A DNA stretch of 64,000 nucleotides from Erinaceus europaeus (GCF_950295315.1 NW_026647267.1:62001-126000); one strand, 5' to 3'. Counted from the stretch's first letter, positions 35,241-46,905 are shown. Notes: generated by a model from the letters alone, not told the origin. Program-made: numbers and translations.

Positions 35241-36280
35241 GAAGGAGGGAGAGAGGGAGGGAATGAATGTTCCAGCCTTGACTTCTCAATAAAATTATTT
35301 AAACAGAGGCCCAATGACTTCAAAGTTCTGGTGCAAATAATTTAGAATCTAGAATCTGAGTGCAGGGAAAAGTATTGATAATGTATTAAGGTAGAATAAA
35401 CTCATTTTCAATCAGGTAAAGCTAGGTTGTATTTAAATGTATTGAGATTCTTCTACTTCTGGTGGAGAGTAAAAGGATGAAGTTAATAATAAAGGTGCAT
35501 GTGAAACGAAAGGTAGAGAGTAGTTGTCACTAGTTAAAAAAAAAAAGGACAAAAACTGGTACAAAAAAAAGAAAATCCAGTCAGAGTACTGTGAATAGCA
35601 ACTGCATAGATACAAGATTCAAAATTTTGGTCTTAACAGTACTTGATGTAAGTGTAACTTCTCCCTTCCTGTAATGTGAAATGTAACATTATTTCCAACT
35701 TTATGCCTGTTGTATTATTTTTCTTTATCTGAGAATTGCTGGGGGTTTCCAAATGTGCCAAGTTGTCTCATTTTTCCTCTTCTCTTTCATCTTCTGACTT
35801 GCTTGGCTCAAGGATGACACAACCAGAAGGAAAGTTTGTAAGAACTGAATGTCCCCTTGCTGGTGCCTCCTTGCTGGCTGCCTTTCTTACTGTGACTTTG
35901 TTTTGTAAAAGAACTTTTGATCCATCTTTCTCCTCCTCCTCCTTACTATACATTTCCAAAGATCTTTATCTTGCCTTCTGTGAGTCAGCCCTTCTTTGAG
36001 GAAGGTTTTATTCTCCAGAATCATGTCAAATCTGCATTCCCTTGAACTTCATTTTGCCTCCAATGTTCTCTTTTCCTAAATGTACCTCTTACTCCACCCC
36101 TTCTCAGAAGGTGAGAAAGGTTTTCAAGGATAACCTTGTTAATCTTAGGTCTTCAGTCAGTTGGAGGCTCTAGAATTTGCTGTCTTAGCAGCAAATTCTA
36201 TTGTCAGCAATTTGCTGACAATAATTCATGCATTCATCCATATGTAAATATTTAAAACAATTGAAGTGCTGTAATTAGTT
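35241..36280. other. Unique non-coding stretch
   Basis: About 1 kb without recognisable repeats. A Ser-rich open frame near 35.74-36.0 kb lacks splice or homology support. Confidence 0.5.
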
Positions 36281-36297
36281 TTGACCTTTTTTACTAT

Positions 36298-36519
36298 ACA
36301 TTTATTTATTCCCTTTTGTTGCCTTTGTTTTATTGTTGTTGTTATTGATGTTGTTGTTGTTGGATAGGACAGAGAGAAATGTAGAGAGGAGGGGAAGACA
36401 GAGGGGAGAGAAAGATAGACACCTGCAGACCTGCTTCACTGCCTGTTAAGCGACTATCCTGTAGGTGGAGAGCCTGGGGCTCGAACCACTTAGCCTGCTG
36501 TGCTACCATCTGACTCCCT
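36298..36519 (-). mobile_element. SINE-A with internal deletion
   Basis: Reverse SINE-A; the segment between the B box (GGGGCTCGAACCA) and the 5' head is deleted. Confidence 0.88.
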
Positions 36520-36773
36520 TGACTTTTTTTTGTTGTTGTTAGATCACTTTCTACCTGTGTATTATGACTACCTTTATCCTTCAAGATTATTTAAAAAGAT
36601 TACATATTTGTCTTTGTCAACAAATTGTTCAGTGATACAGAAAAATTGGTAAAATGATATATTTTTCCCTTTATCCAATCACAAGCTTTCCATGAGACTT
36701 ACATAGTTAACATATGTCTAACTTCATACACTGCTCCCTAAAATGGTAGATGAGGTAGGTGTTTTATTAGAGC

Positions 36774-37160
36774 AGGGATGGGGCATGTCCAGCCCACGGG
36801 TCATGCTAGGCCCACAGAATCATTTGGTCTGGCCTTGCCAAGGCAGCCTCAGGTGGGATTCAAATCCCATAAATCTAGACTTTTTTTTTAAATAGCAGCA
36901 TTAATTGCTAATTTTAAAAAGACTTTTTATTTGGCGTGATAGAACAGAGAGTGGGTAAAGGAGTTAGAGAAGGGGGAGAGAGAAATCCAGCACTGCTTCA
37001 TACTCATGAAACTCCCTCTACCCCTGCGACCAGGGGTTGTGCTTGGCAGTGTGTGCACCAGACCCTAAGTGATAATTTTTAAGTCAATGATTTTGTATAG
37101 CCCGAGAATGATATTATAAATGCCCAAATGACATGTGGCTGGGGAAAAAATCCCCACCCT
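36774..37160. mobile_element. hAT-like DNA transposon, non-autonomous
   Basis: Ends are imperfect inverted repeats (AGGGATGGGG at 36774; CCCCACCCT at 37152-37160), flanked by 8-bp ATTAGAGC and TTTAGAGC. Inner sequence (GAATGATATTATAAATGCCC) resembles old mammalian MER-type hAT elements as I recall them. A SINE-B is nested inside. Confidence 0.6.
36925..37068 (-). mobile_element. SINE-B, degenerate
   Basis: Reverse SINE-B (AGCACTGCTTCATACTCATG) inside the hAT-like element, so younger than it. Confidence 0.72.
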
Positions 37161-37529
37161 TTTAGAGCATGTATACTACCTGTATAACCAGTAGACTCAC
37201 ATTTGAATCTGTGAAACTATGTTTTGCTAAAATAGAGCAGAAAAATTTGATGTGACACCTATGAGTTGCCTTAACAAAAATCAGCGTTAGAGTAGCATGG
37301 TACACAGGAAGATATATGAGAAAGATGACAAGTAATATCATTTTATAAAATTGGGAAAGCAGTTTGAGAGCAATGTATGCATGTACACTCTAGCAGTAGA
37401 AAGCTGCATATTTTTATTTAAATAGAGTTGCCTTGCTTTACTACAGTGTCTTATCCAGTGTAACTGTGAAGCAGTTTTATTTGTAATAATCTCACAGAGA
37501 TGTATTTCTGTTTTTAAAAATTTGTGCCA

Positions 37530-37856
37530 GGGGGTCTGGGCAGTAGCACAGCGGGTTAAGCACACATGATGCAAAGTGCAAGGACCTGCTTAAGGATCCT
37601 GGTTTGAGCCCCTTGCTCCACCTTCAGGGGGGTCGCTTAGAAAGAGGTGAAGCAGGTCTGCAGGTGTCTGTCTTTCTCTCCTCTCTGTCTTTCCCTCATC
37701 TCTCCATTTCTCTCTGTCCTACCCAACAATAATCACAATAACAACCACAACAAGGGCAACAGCGAGGGCACAAAATGAGAAAAATAGCCTCCAGGAGCAG
37801 TGGATTCATAGTGCTGGCACTGAGCCCCACTGATAATCCTGGAGGCAAAAAAAAAA
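37530..37856 (+). mobile_element. SINE-A-long
   Basis: Forward copy, A box TAGCACAGCGGG, module AGCCTCCAGGAGCAGTGGAT ... AATCCTGGAGGC. Confidence 0.92.
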
Positions 37857-37859
37857 TTC

Positions 37860-38060
37860 AGGCCAGGAGATAGCTTAACTTAAAGAGTATGCACATTACC
37901 ATGTGCAAAGACCTGAGTCCAAATCTTGGTCACTTTATGGGAGTATCATGCAAAAAGGGGAAGCTTCACAAGTGGAGCAGTATTGTGGTGTCTCTCCCCT
38001 CTCTGCCTTTCTTCCTCTGTTACTCAGCCTCTATCTAAATAAAATAAAGTAAAATCAAAA
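37860..38060 (+). mobile_element. SINE-B, diverged
   Basis: Immediately follows the SINE-A-long: GGCCAGGAGATAGCTTAACT head, tail ATCTAAATAAAATAAAG. Confidence 0.75.
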
Positions 38061-38789
38061 GTGAGAATTTCAGCAGTTCATTTGCTAGATAAAAGCAACA
38101 GTTCCCGCTTTGTCAGTTGTATCCATCTATATAAATAAGTTGTAGAGTTTATGATATGTGCTTCAGAGCTCTACTGATAACATGTATTACCTTTGCTCAG
38201 GCAACACAGAGGAAGGTAATTGTGGGACAGCACTGTAGTTAAATATTAAAGTGCCATATCTCATCTGTGGGTCATACCTCTTCTCCCTGTTACCTGTAAG
38301 ACTTTACGATTTACTATTTTTAGCAGCCATTTAATAAGACCATAGTAAAAACTGAATTCAACAGTTTCGATTTAATGACAGATGATTTTACAGCATGTTT
38401 TTCTGTCTCCCTACCCACCCAGGTTACATCAGGCCCAGAGAATTTTTTGATCATTGCATAGTAAAACCTGTTCTACTATAGGAAAGTAGATATACAATAA
38501 AAATGTCTCATATGAAAGTCTGATTTCCTCAGGGATATTTTTTTCCACTAAAAGATGACACATTTTAATTCTGGAATATTTGTTCTCCTTACTACCCCTG
38601 ATTTTAGAACTTTTATATTAAAGCCTATAGACTGCCAGTGAATATTAACCCTCAAGGCTGACTCACTGAAAACAAAGATTTGAAAAATATTCTGGGAGAA
38701 CGGAAGTGGGATGATTGTCTCCTCATGTTCTAAAATACTGCTCCTTGAGATATGTTCAGCTGAGGGCTGAACTGACAGGAAAAAGTTGT
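38061..38789. other. Unique non-coding stretch
   Basis: No repeat or exon recognised. Confidence 0.5.
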
Positions 38790-38994
38790 ATTTGATTTAT
38801 ATTTTATTTATTTATTTATTTATTGGATAGAGACAGAAGTCAAGAGGGGAGTTAGGAGACAGACAATGAGACACCTGCAGCCCTACTTCACTACTTGTGA
38901 AGCTTTCCCCCTGCAAGTGGGGACCAGGGGCTTGCACCTGGGTCGTTGTTCTTGATAACATGTTCACTCAACTAGGTGAGCCACCACCCAACCC
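38790..38994 (-). mobile_element. SINE-B
   Basis: Reverse SINE-B; TSD AAAAGTTGT at 38781 and 38995. Confidence 0.9.
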
Positions 38995-39122
38995 AAAAGT
39001 TGTCCTTTTTTTATATATTTAAGAAAGGATTAATTTTATTCTTATCCCAACACTTAATTTTTGATTGTGGAAAGACTTGACTTTCTTAGATAATGTTTAC
39101 TTTGAAAAAAAAAATTCTACTC

Positions 39123-39480
39123 CGGAGCCAGGCTGTAGCGCAGCGGGTTAAGCACAGATAGATAGCATGAAGCCTAAGGACCAGCCCAAGGATCCCAGTT
39201 TGAGCCCTCTAGCTCCCCACCTGTGGGGGTGGGGGGGGGAGTCACTTCACAAGTGGTGAAGCAGGTCTACAGGTGTCTATCTTTTTCTCCCCCTCTTCCC
39301 CTCCTCTCATGATTTCTCTCTGTCCTATCCAACAACAACAGCAATAACAGCAACAATAACAGTATCAACAATGACAGTAACAGCCACGGCAACACAATGG
39401 AAAAGATGCCCTCCAGGAGTAGTGGATTTGTAGTGCAGGCATGGAGCCCCAGCAATAACCCTGGAGGGGAGGGGGAAGAA
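39123..39480 (+). mobile_element. SINE-A-long
   Basis: Forward copy; a duplicated GATA in the head, a G-run near 39230 and a module ending AACCCTGGAGGGG. Confidence 0.9.
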
Positions 39481-39689
39481 AGAAAACAAAAAAACTACTC
39501 ATTTTTGGTAGTGTAAAATTCTTTAAGAGCTGAATCTCTCTCACCCCTCATTTCTTGTTCTCCTCCCCCACTCTCATATGCAGTAGGAAACTGAAACCTA
39601 ACTTGGTTCTTGTCTGAGTCACTGAGCATTATAGGAGGTGAATAGTTAGAAGCTTTTCTTTGATAAATTAGGATTATTTTTTCTACTGG

Positions 39690-39830
39690 AGTTAATGCTA
39701 GGGCTGTCTATGCTGGCAAAAATCCACTGCTCCCAGCAGATTTTTTTTTTCTTTAGCTAGAAATGAGAGACAGAGAAGCAGAGAGAGGAAAGACCATAGC
39801 ACTGCTTCACTGCTTGTGAAGCTAGCTGGC
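39690..39830 (-). mobile_element. SINE-B-long, degenerate
   Basis: Module-like left end (AAAATCCACTGCTCCCAGCA) and a GCACTGCTTCACTGCTTGTG core; no head. Confidence 0.6.
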
Positions 39831-39882
39831 TAAAAGCATTTCCATGTCCTCTTTGTTTTGTTACCTGTTCAGCAAATACTTT

Positions 39883-40227
39883 TTTTTTTCCTCCAGGGTT
39901 ATTGCTGGGCTTGGTGCCTGCACCATGAATCCACTGCTCCTGGAGGCCATTTTTCCCCCTTTTGTTGCCCTTGTTGTTGTAGCCTCGTTGTGGTTATTAT
40001 TATTGCCATTGTTGATGCTATTCGTTGTTGGATAGGACAGAGAGAAATGGAGAGAGGAGGGGAAGACAGAGGGGGGAGAGAAAGATAGACACCTGCAGAC
40101 CTGCTTCACCGCCTGTGAAGCGACTCCTCTGCAAGTGGGGAGCCAGGGGCTTGAACCAGGATATTTACGCTGGTCTTTGCGCTTTGCGCCACATGCGCTT
40201 AGCCCAGTGCACCACAGCCCGACCCCC
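39883..40227 (-). mobile_element. SINE-A-long
   Basis: Reverse copy with perfect 14-bp TSD TCAGCAAATACTTT at 39869-39882 and 40228-40241. The 188-codon reverse open frame here is SINE-derived. Confidence 0.94.
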
Positions 40228-40606
40228 TCAGCAAATACTTTAATGGTGGATACAATGCACATCTCCCATATGAAATAATAACAAATAATGGATGCAGATA
40301 TTCTCACCCAGAGGAGGTAGAGCCCTGCAAGTGTGAGCACAGATAATGACTTCCTTCTACAGAGGCGTGGTGAGTAGCAGTAAGGGCATGTCCTCCATAC
40401 AAGTGGAAAACCCTGACAGATAATCACTTGAGTCAGTGAAGATTAGCACAAACAGTGATAAGCCACCACTAATAGCAAGGACACTTGTCATCATGTGATA
40501 CAAATGGCACGGTATCTCTGCAGAAAAAACAGAAATCAGTAATAGCCTCATTCTTTTTTTTTTTTTCCTTCAAAATTTGTATTCATTTATTTGTGTTTCT
40601 TTTGTT

Positions 40607-40800
40607 TTACTGTCTTTATTTATTGGCTAGAGGCAGCCAGAAATCAAGAGGGAAGGGTGTGATAGGGAGACAGAGACACCTACACCCCTGCTTCATGTCT
40701 TGTAAAACTTTCCCCCTGCAGGTGGGGACCAGGGGCTTGAACCTGGGTCCTTGCACATTGTAACGTGTTTGCTCAAATAGGTACACCACCACCTGGCCCA
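40607..40800 (-). mobile_element. SINE-B
   Basis: Reverse SINE-B with ACCACCACCTGGCCCA at the right end. A T-rich stretch at 40553-40566 precedes it. Confidence 0.87.
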
Positions 40801-40929
40801 GAATCATTTATTCATTTAAACAGAGCTGTCTTGCTTTATAAAAATACCCTTTCTAGTGTAACTGTTTCACATTTTTACTTATAACAACCTGAGGAAGATG
40901 TATCTAGACTTTTAAAAAGTTGGACAAGT

Positions 40930-41055
40930 GGGGGGGTAGACAGCATAATAGTTTTGCAAACAGACTCTGATGCCTGAGGCTCCAAGGTCCCAGGTTCAGT
41001 CCCCCTCACCACCATAAATCAGAGATAAGCAGTACTCTTCTTTAAAAAAAAAAAT
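40930..41055 (+). mobile_element. SINE-D
   Basis: Forward SINE-D: GTAGACAGCATAATAGTTTT, GGTTCAGTCCCCC, poly-A tail. Confidence 0.88.
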
Positions 41056-41291
41056 CCTACTTAAAAAAATGTTGGGTGAGAGACTGAGAGATTGCTCACC
41101 CAGTAGATCTGGACCTAATCATGAGAAAATTACCTCATTTTCTGAGTATCTTGAGTCTGATTTTGAGAAAATCTGATGTCCCAAGTAAGACATATCACAC
41201 AGAAAATCAGAATACAAGACTTAAAAAATAATAAAAGCTTGTCAAGGTCATTAATTCAAGTTCATTCATGCTACCCAAAATATAGGTAATT

Positions 41292-41620
41292 CTAGGTTTG
41301 ACACCCTTCAGCACTTACGGATATGACCTCATTTGGATAGTCTCTGTGAATGAATCGAATTAAGAGGAGATGTCATAGAATTATAATGGACTCTGATCCA
41401 CTGATTTCTGCCCTTACAAGAAGAAATTCAGATACATCCAGGAGAGAAGGCCATAACGATAGAGACTAAGTTAGGGGGGCCACATCTGTCATTCAGGGAA
41501 AATCAGTACATACCAGGAAGCTTCAGACACTGGAGACAAGTGAGAATTTCTCATCTATGTATAGCCTTCTGAGCTTGGCTTTGGTGACACTTGGATTTTG
41601 GTTTTTAAGCCACCAGACTT
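41292..41620 (+). mobile_element. MaLR-type solo LTR remnant
   Basis: GATATGACCTCATTTGGATA, CCCTTACAAGAAGAAATTCA, GAGAGAAGGCCATAACGA and TTTTTAAGCCACCAGACTT follow the order I recall for MLT1/MST-type MaLR LTRs. It is non-coding, old and decayed; no internal retroviral sequence is seen. Confidence 0.6.
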
Positions 41621-41679
41621 AATTTAAAAAAAAAAATTGCCACCAGGGTTCACACAGAGTGGTCATCTTCTTTTTTCCT

Positions 41680-41850
41680 TTCCTTCTCCCCCCTCTCCAC
41701 CCACTTGATAGGACAGAGAAAAATTGACAGGGAAGGGTTTAGAGAGAGAAAGAGGGGCCTGTTGGTGATACACCTGGTTAAGCACACATGCACTAGGACC
41801 CAGATTCAAGCCTCCACTTCCTACCTGCAGTGGGCAAATTTCTTCTTTGA
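41680..41850. mobile_element. Two SINE-B fragments, head-to-head
   Basis: A reverse middle fragment (GATAGGACAGAGAAAAATTG) is followed at ~41756 by a forward head (CCTGTTGGTGATACACCTGG) that stops after CCTACCTGCAGTGGG. Confidence 0.6.
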
Positions 41851-41899
41851 CCTAATTTCATTATTTCACATTTTGTTTGAAGAATTAAGAGTACATCTA

Positions 41900-42161
41900 G
41901 GGAGTTGGGCAGTATAGCACAGCAGGTAACACAAAGTGCAAGGACCAGCGTAAGGATCCTGGTTCAAGCCCCCTGCTTCCCACCTGCAGCAGAGTCACTT
42001 CACAGGCAGCGAAGCAGGTCTGCAGGTGTCTATCTTTCTCTCCCTCTCTCTTCCCCTCCTCTCTCCATTTCTCTCTGTCCTGTTCAACAATAATGACATC
42101 AATAACAACAATAAAACAACACGGGCAACAAAAGGGAAAATAAATATAAAAAAATTTTAAA
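41900..42161 (+). mobile_element. SINE-A
   Basis: Forward SINE-A flanked by AAGAGTACATCTA at 41887 and 42162. The head lacks a few bases (CAGCAGGTAACACAAAG). Confidence 0.92.
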
Positions 42162-42174
42162 AAGAGTACATCTA

Positions 42175-42389
42175 AGGGGGCCAGTTGGTGGCGCAGTTGG
42201 TTAAGTGCACTTGTTACAATACATAAGGACCCAGGTTCGAGCCCCCAGTCCCCACCTGCAGGGGGAAGGCTTTGCAAATGGTGAAGCAGTGCTGCAGGTG
42301 TCTGTCTCTCTCCCTATCTTCCCCTTCCCTCTCGATTTCTGGCTGTCTCTATCCAATAAATACAAAAAGAAATTTAAAAAGTTAAAAAA
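42175..42389 (+). mobile_element. SINE-B
   Basis: Forward SINE-B flanked by the same 13-mer, AAGAGTACATCTA, at 42162 and 42390. Its target was therefore the TSD of its neighbour. A box TGGCGCAGTTGG, B box GGTTCGAGCCCC. Confidence 0.93.
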
Positions 42390-42738
42390 AAGAGTACATC
42401 TAAATTAGAGGCTTACTTTGTCTCCTTCCCCTATTTAATGTTTAATGATAATCGAAGAAATTTAAGTGTACAGATAAATTTATGGGTATTTTGTGCTCTT
42501 TATATGAGAATTAAGCAATCAAAAGACCTACTTTTCTAGTTAGAAACTAATCTATGATGAAAATTAATCCAAGAATGCAGTACAAATTAATATTTAGATA
42601 TTTACTCAGTGTGAAATTAAAATATTCAAAGATAGATTCAGCTCAACATACATTTTCAAGATCATAGTTAAAAGTAGTTTTTAAAATGTAAGGCTTTAAA
42701 GCTTGATCACATTTTTTTGAAAATTCTTCAGTAGAAAA

Positions 42739-42741
<3 letters not shown>

Positions 42742-42792
<51 letters not shown>
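42742..42792. repeat. (AT)n microsatellite
   Basis: An uninterrupted AT run of about 50 bases. Confidence 0.95.
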
Positions 42793-42795
<3 letters not shown>

Positions 42796-42805
42796 TAGTT
42801 TGTTT

Positions 42806-43372
42806 TCCTCGTCATAGGGTTATTGCTGGGACTTGGTGCTGGCACTAAGAAACCACTGTTTCTAATGGCCATTTTATTTCCTTTTTTTTTTTGCCTTCAT
42901 GGTTGTCCCTGGTGCTTGGTGCCTGCTCTATGGATTCCACTGCTCCTGGAGGCCATTTTTTCCACTTTGTTGCCATTGTTGTTATTGGATAGGACAGAGA
43001 GAAATCGAGAGACGAAGGGAAGATGGGGAGAGAAAGACACCTGCAGACCTGTTTCACATCCTGTGAAGCAACTTCCCTGCAGGTAAGGAGCTGGAGGCAT
43101 GAACCAGGAACCTTGTGCCTATCCTTGTGCTTTGTGCCATGTGCACTTAACCTGCTGCACCACCACCTTCCCCCCTTTTTTTTCTTCTCTCTTTTATTTG
43201 GCAGGACAGATTGAGAGGGTAAGGGAAAGATAGAAAAGGAGAAAGATAGATAACTGCAGATCTGCTTTACCACTCATGAAGTCTCCCTCCTGTAGGTTGG
43301 GAGTGGGATCTCAAGCCAGGGCCCTTGAGTATAATCACATGCTCTCAGCTGGGTGTGCAGCCACCCAGCCCC
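42806..43372 (-). mobile_element. SINE-B-long host split by SINE-A
   Basis: The host module (AGGGTTATTGCTGGGACTTG) at the left and its middle and head (43176-43372, ending CACCCAGCCCC) are separated by a complete SINE-A. Confidence 0.8.
42883..43175 (-). mobile_element. SINE-A-long nested in SINE-B-long
   Basis: Reverse copy with its own module (TTGCCTTCATGGTTGTCCCT) and head (CTGCACCACCACCTTCCCCC), inserted in the T-rich join of the host. Confidence 0.85.
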
Positions 43373-44124
43373 CGAGACAGTGCATCAAACAACCTCACCA
43401 TTGTACTATCCTCTGTAAATTAATTGTCCCTTCCGAGGACATTTTTTGTTAACTTATTTTATTGCTAAAGATATTATCCTTGAAACCTTCAAAGTGAAGA
43501 GTGTGCAGTGTGTAACTAGTGATAATACCTTTTTTGATTCTAAAAATGTTTATGTCAGTTAGGTCAGATTTTGTATACTGGTTCATATTCTGGCTTCTTG
43601 TGTTACTACTGAAGCAAAGGATTTAAATTATTTGAGGCTTTTATTATATCTATGAAACAGAACTAATAATTCCCTCAAAAGGTTGTTCTAAAGATGGAGT
43701 GAGACAAGGTTTGTAAGGAGGTGTGGAGCTCACTGAATGTGCTTTTTGTCCCTTTGTGCTCTCCCAGTGACTATGTCTGATCTAAGACACAGGCTATTAG
43801 TGTCCACTCATTTGCAGTACAGCTAACTTTAAAAATACCACATGGCATATTCTCTGTTCAGTTTCTTAATTTATAAATGATAAAGGAACACATTATTTCC
43901 TTCAAAAGTTAGTGCTAAGATTAAGCAACCTATGGATTTAAAGCAAAAAAAGTTGGTATAATCCATGGTTCAAGATAAATGGTCCAGCAACAGGAGTGTT
44001 CTTTTTGGAATTAGAGTAGTTTTCACAAATGAGTACAGTATTAGTAATTTTCTTAAATGTAGATAGTAGTCATTTACCATGTCTAATATCAAAGCAAGGT
44101 CATTAATGATGTTATGGTGACAAC
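43373..44124. other. Non-coding stretch with possible MIR
   Basis: A possible MIR lies at about 43560-43760 (TATGAAACAGAACTAATAAT, AAAAGGTTGTTCTAAAGATG). Otherwise nothing recognised. Confidence 0.4.
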
Positions 44125-44138
44125 AAGAATCACAGTAA

Positions 44139-44396
44139 TCTCCTGCAGCACCATAAACCAGAGCTGATCAGTGTTCCTGCAGGGGAGTCCCTTCACAAGC
44201 GATGAAGCAGGTCTGTCTTTCTCTCCCCCTCTCTGTCTTCCCCTCCTCTCTCCATTTCTCTCTGTCCTACCCAACAACGACAACATCAATAACAACAGTA
44301 ACAATAAAAACAACAAGGGTAACAAAAGGGAAAATAAATAAAAACAATAAAAAAGAGTTTAAAAAAAGTTTAATAAAAAAGTGAAACATAAAAAAA
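44139..44396 (+). mobile_element. Chimeric SINE (D fragment joined to SINE-A)
   Basis: TCCTGCAGCACCATAAACCA and GAGCTGATCAGTGTTC are the 3' part of SINE-D. They join directly to CTGCAGGGGAGTCCCTTCAC of SINE-A. One TSD flanks the whole: AAGAATCACAGTAA (44125) and AAGAATCATGGTAA (44397). Confidence 0.8.
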
Positions 44397-45087
44397 AAGA
44401 ATCATGGTAAAATCCATAGAGTAATAGGGTTTCTGTATTTCTTTTCAATCTTATACCTTTCTGTCAAATGCTAGTGTGAATATTTTTTCACCTACCTCAG
44501 TGAGCATACTTACATACACACATACATTGTTTATGCCAGGGTTGGGACACTGGGTCTCATATATGTAAAGCATGTGCCCTACCATCAGTGATACTCAATT
44601 GAATATAGATTTTTCCCTAAATTATGTTTTAACTTATAAACCAGTTTCTCACTAATTACAAAAAGTAAACCAAAGCAATAACTTTATTGCTATATGTTGA
44701 TTTAAAGACTTCCCCTACCCTCTCAATTTCTGTACCTATCAAGTAAATAAAATGTCACAATTTTTTTAATTGAAAAGAAGTGTATTTAAAAAGACTTAAA
44801 ATTACTCCTACGACACTAATACTGGCTTTGAGACAATACTGTGTTGCCTTAGGACCTAGAAGTGATTGTGATACCTTCACATGTGTTAGCCACTGTTTTT
44901 GTTACCAATATTGCTATTGTAGTTACAATGGTGTCATGTTCTCACCATTTTTCCAAGTTTATATACAACTTCTATGGCAGTACTAATGACACAAAACTAA
45001 TAAATTAAACTAAATGACCTAGACAAATAGTTGAAGACATCTCTACTAACTGTCTTTGTAAGAGGGATTGAGAAATGGTTGCTATAG

Positions 45088-45310
45088 GAGGCCAGGTAGT
45101 AAGTGCATAGTTGAGCACACACTTGACCATGTGCAGGGACAGAGTATGAGCCCTTGCTGGGAGAAGCTTCATGAACTTCCTTTCTCAATTTCTCTGTCCT
45201 ATCTAGTAAAAAAGAAGGGAAAGGAGAAAATAGATGCTGGGAATAGTGGATTGGTAGTGTTGACACTGAGTCCAGTATTGGTAGCAATAAAATAAAGTAA
45301 TAAAGAAAAT
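45088..45310 (+). mobile_element. SINE-B-long, diverged
   Basis: Forward head (AGGCCAGGTAGTAAGTGCAT) and diverged module (GATGCTGGGAATAGTGGATT). Confidence 0.72.
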
Positions 45311-45354
45311 TTAGAAGACAGAATATGTAAATGTTTAGGATTTTTAAAATATAC

Positions 45355-45545
45355 TTTTAGTTAATTTGACAGAACAGAGGTAGACTGAGATGGGAATGCA
45401 GATTGAGAGGGAGAGATAAAATAGATACTTGAAGCACTATTTCACCACTTATAAAGCTTCCCCCTGAAGATGGGTACTAGATGCTTGAACTTATGTCCTT
45501 GAAAATTGCACTGTGTGCACTCAACCAGGTGTACCACCACCAGTG
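45355..45545 (-). mobile_element. SINE-B, diverged
   Basis: Reverse copy ending GTGTACCACCACCAGTG. Confidence 0.78.
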
Positions 45546-45909
45546 TTCAGAAATTTTTAGGCAGATTTTTTAATATGTCATTTGAACAAAATCATAGTTA
45601 GACAATATCATAAACTATTGGTAAAAATTGTCAGTGGTCTTTTATTTATAAACTCAAACAACATTATTACTGTCTCCATAATGGTTATCACTTACACCAG
45701 AAAACATGCAGTTGATGAAATTGAAATCAAAGTATACATAATCCATGATACTTAATCAAACTCAGACAGATAACCCATGGAGTCAGGACTACTTCTTCAT
45801 TAACAAGTTTGAAAAAGGATAATCAAATGTAAGATGAATCAAAATACGGGAATATAAACTTTTATTTATATTTAGGGATCTTAAAACCTTCCATATACAA
45901 TTTTTCCCC

Positions 45910-46190
45910 CACCAGAACCACTGCTGAGGCTCCATTGCTCTCAGCCACCATTTTTTTTCTCTCTTACCTCTTCTTCCTCCTCCCACTTCTCCTCCTATAC
46001 TTCCTTCTCTTCATTTTTTTAAAAATAGAGCAGAGAGAAATTGATAGAGGAGGAGAAGATAGAGATAGAGATAACTGCAGCACTGCTTCACTCATGAAGC
46101 TTCCCCCCTGCTCATGGGGATGGGGGGCTTGAACCTAGGTCTTTGTACACTGTAATGTGTGTACTCAGTTGGGTGTGTCACTCACCCCCA
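45910..46190 (-). mobile_element. SINE-B-long, diverged
   Basis: Left module remnant (CACTGCTGAGGCTCCATTGC), TTCC/TCC-rich part, then standard middle and head. Confidence 0.72.
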
Positions 46191-46629
46191 TACAAATTTA
46201 ACCTGCTGCTTTACTTTTATAATATTTTTAATTGACAGCTTTAACCTTAAGTCATTTTTACTGTTTAACTTAGATACTATATATGTAATTTTAACTTAGA
46301 TTCTATATTGTAATTTTCAAATGTTGTGGTTTTTTGGTTTAGAATAAGAAGGCTGTAGTAGCTGATGAATTAAAAGTATTTTCATAAGGACATTGATGCT
46401 CTTATTTCAAGTCTTTTTGAAACTAGTTTGTTGGCTTTAATATATGCTTTTAGAAGAACTATGTAATTTAATAGCTATAACTAGATGTGTGTGTAATGCC
46501 AGAGAATGAGCTGAGGGTCTTGCATATGTGTGATAACACTGAGTGACCTCTTGAGCCCAGATTTTTCTTATTTTTCCTTGTGAGAGGGTGGAGAGAAAGG
46601 AGTTATAAAGATACAGGAGATAGGAGATG

Positions 46630-46750
46630 GGTTGGGGGTATTCGTCATAATGGTTAGGTAAAGAAATTCTCATGCCTGTGGCTCTAGAATCCCAGGTTCA
46701 ATCCTCTGCACCACCATAAGCCAGAGATGAGCAGTGCTCTGGTTAAGAGG
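46630..46750 (+). mobile_element. SINE-D
   Basis: Forward: CGTCATAATGGTTAGGTAAA, GGTTCAATCCTC, AGCAGTGCTCTGGTTAAG. Confidence 0.85.
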
Positions 46751-46905
46751 GGAAGGGAAAGGAGGACACCACAGCACCACTCTACCTCCCACAGAGCTCC
46801 CTCAGTGCCTTCTTGGTGCTCCTTTGTGTTGCTAGGGCTTGAACCTAGGGTTTTGGCATGACAAGGAGCTTGCTTTACCATGTGAGCCATTTCCTGGCCA
46901 CCATC
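46751..46905 (-). mobile_element. SINE-E-like, degenerate
   Basis: Reverse tRNA-like end (TTACCATGTGAGCCATTTCC) with GGGCTTGAACCTAGGG; not one of families A-D. Confidence 0.5.

Noticed and set aside
35736..35999. 87-codon Ser-rich open frame in unique DNA
   Set aside because: No recognised homology and no splice signals that would make it an exon; the length is expected by chance.
39861..40427. 188-codon reverse open frame
   Set aside because: Mostly a SINE-A-long read in reverse; no domain, and the TSDs mark it as an insertion.
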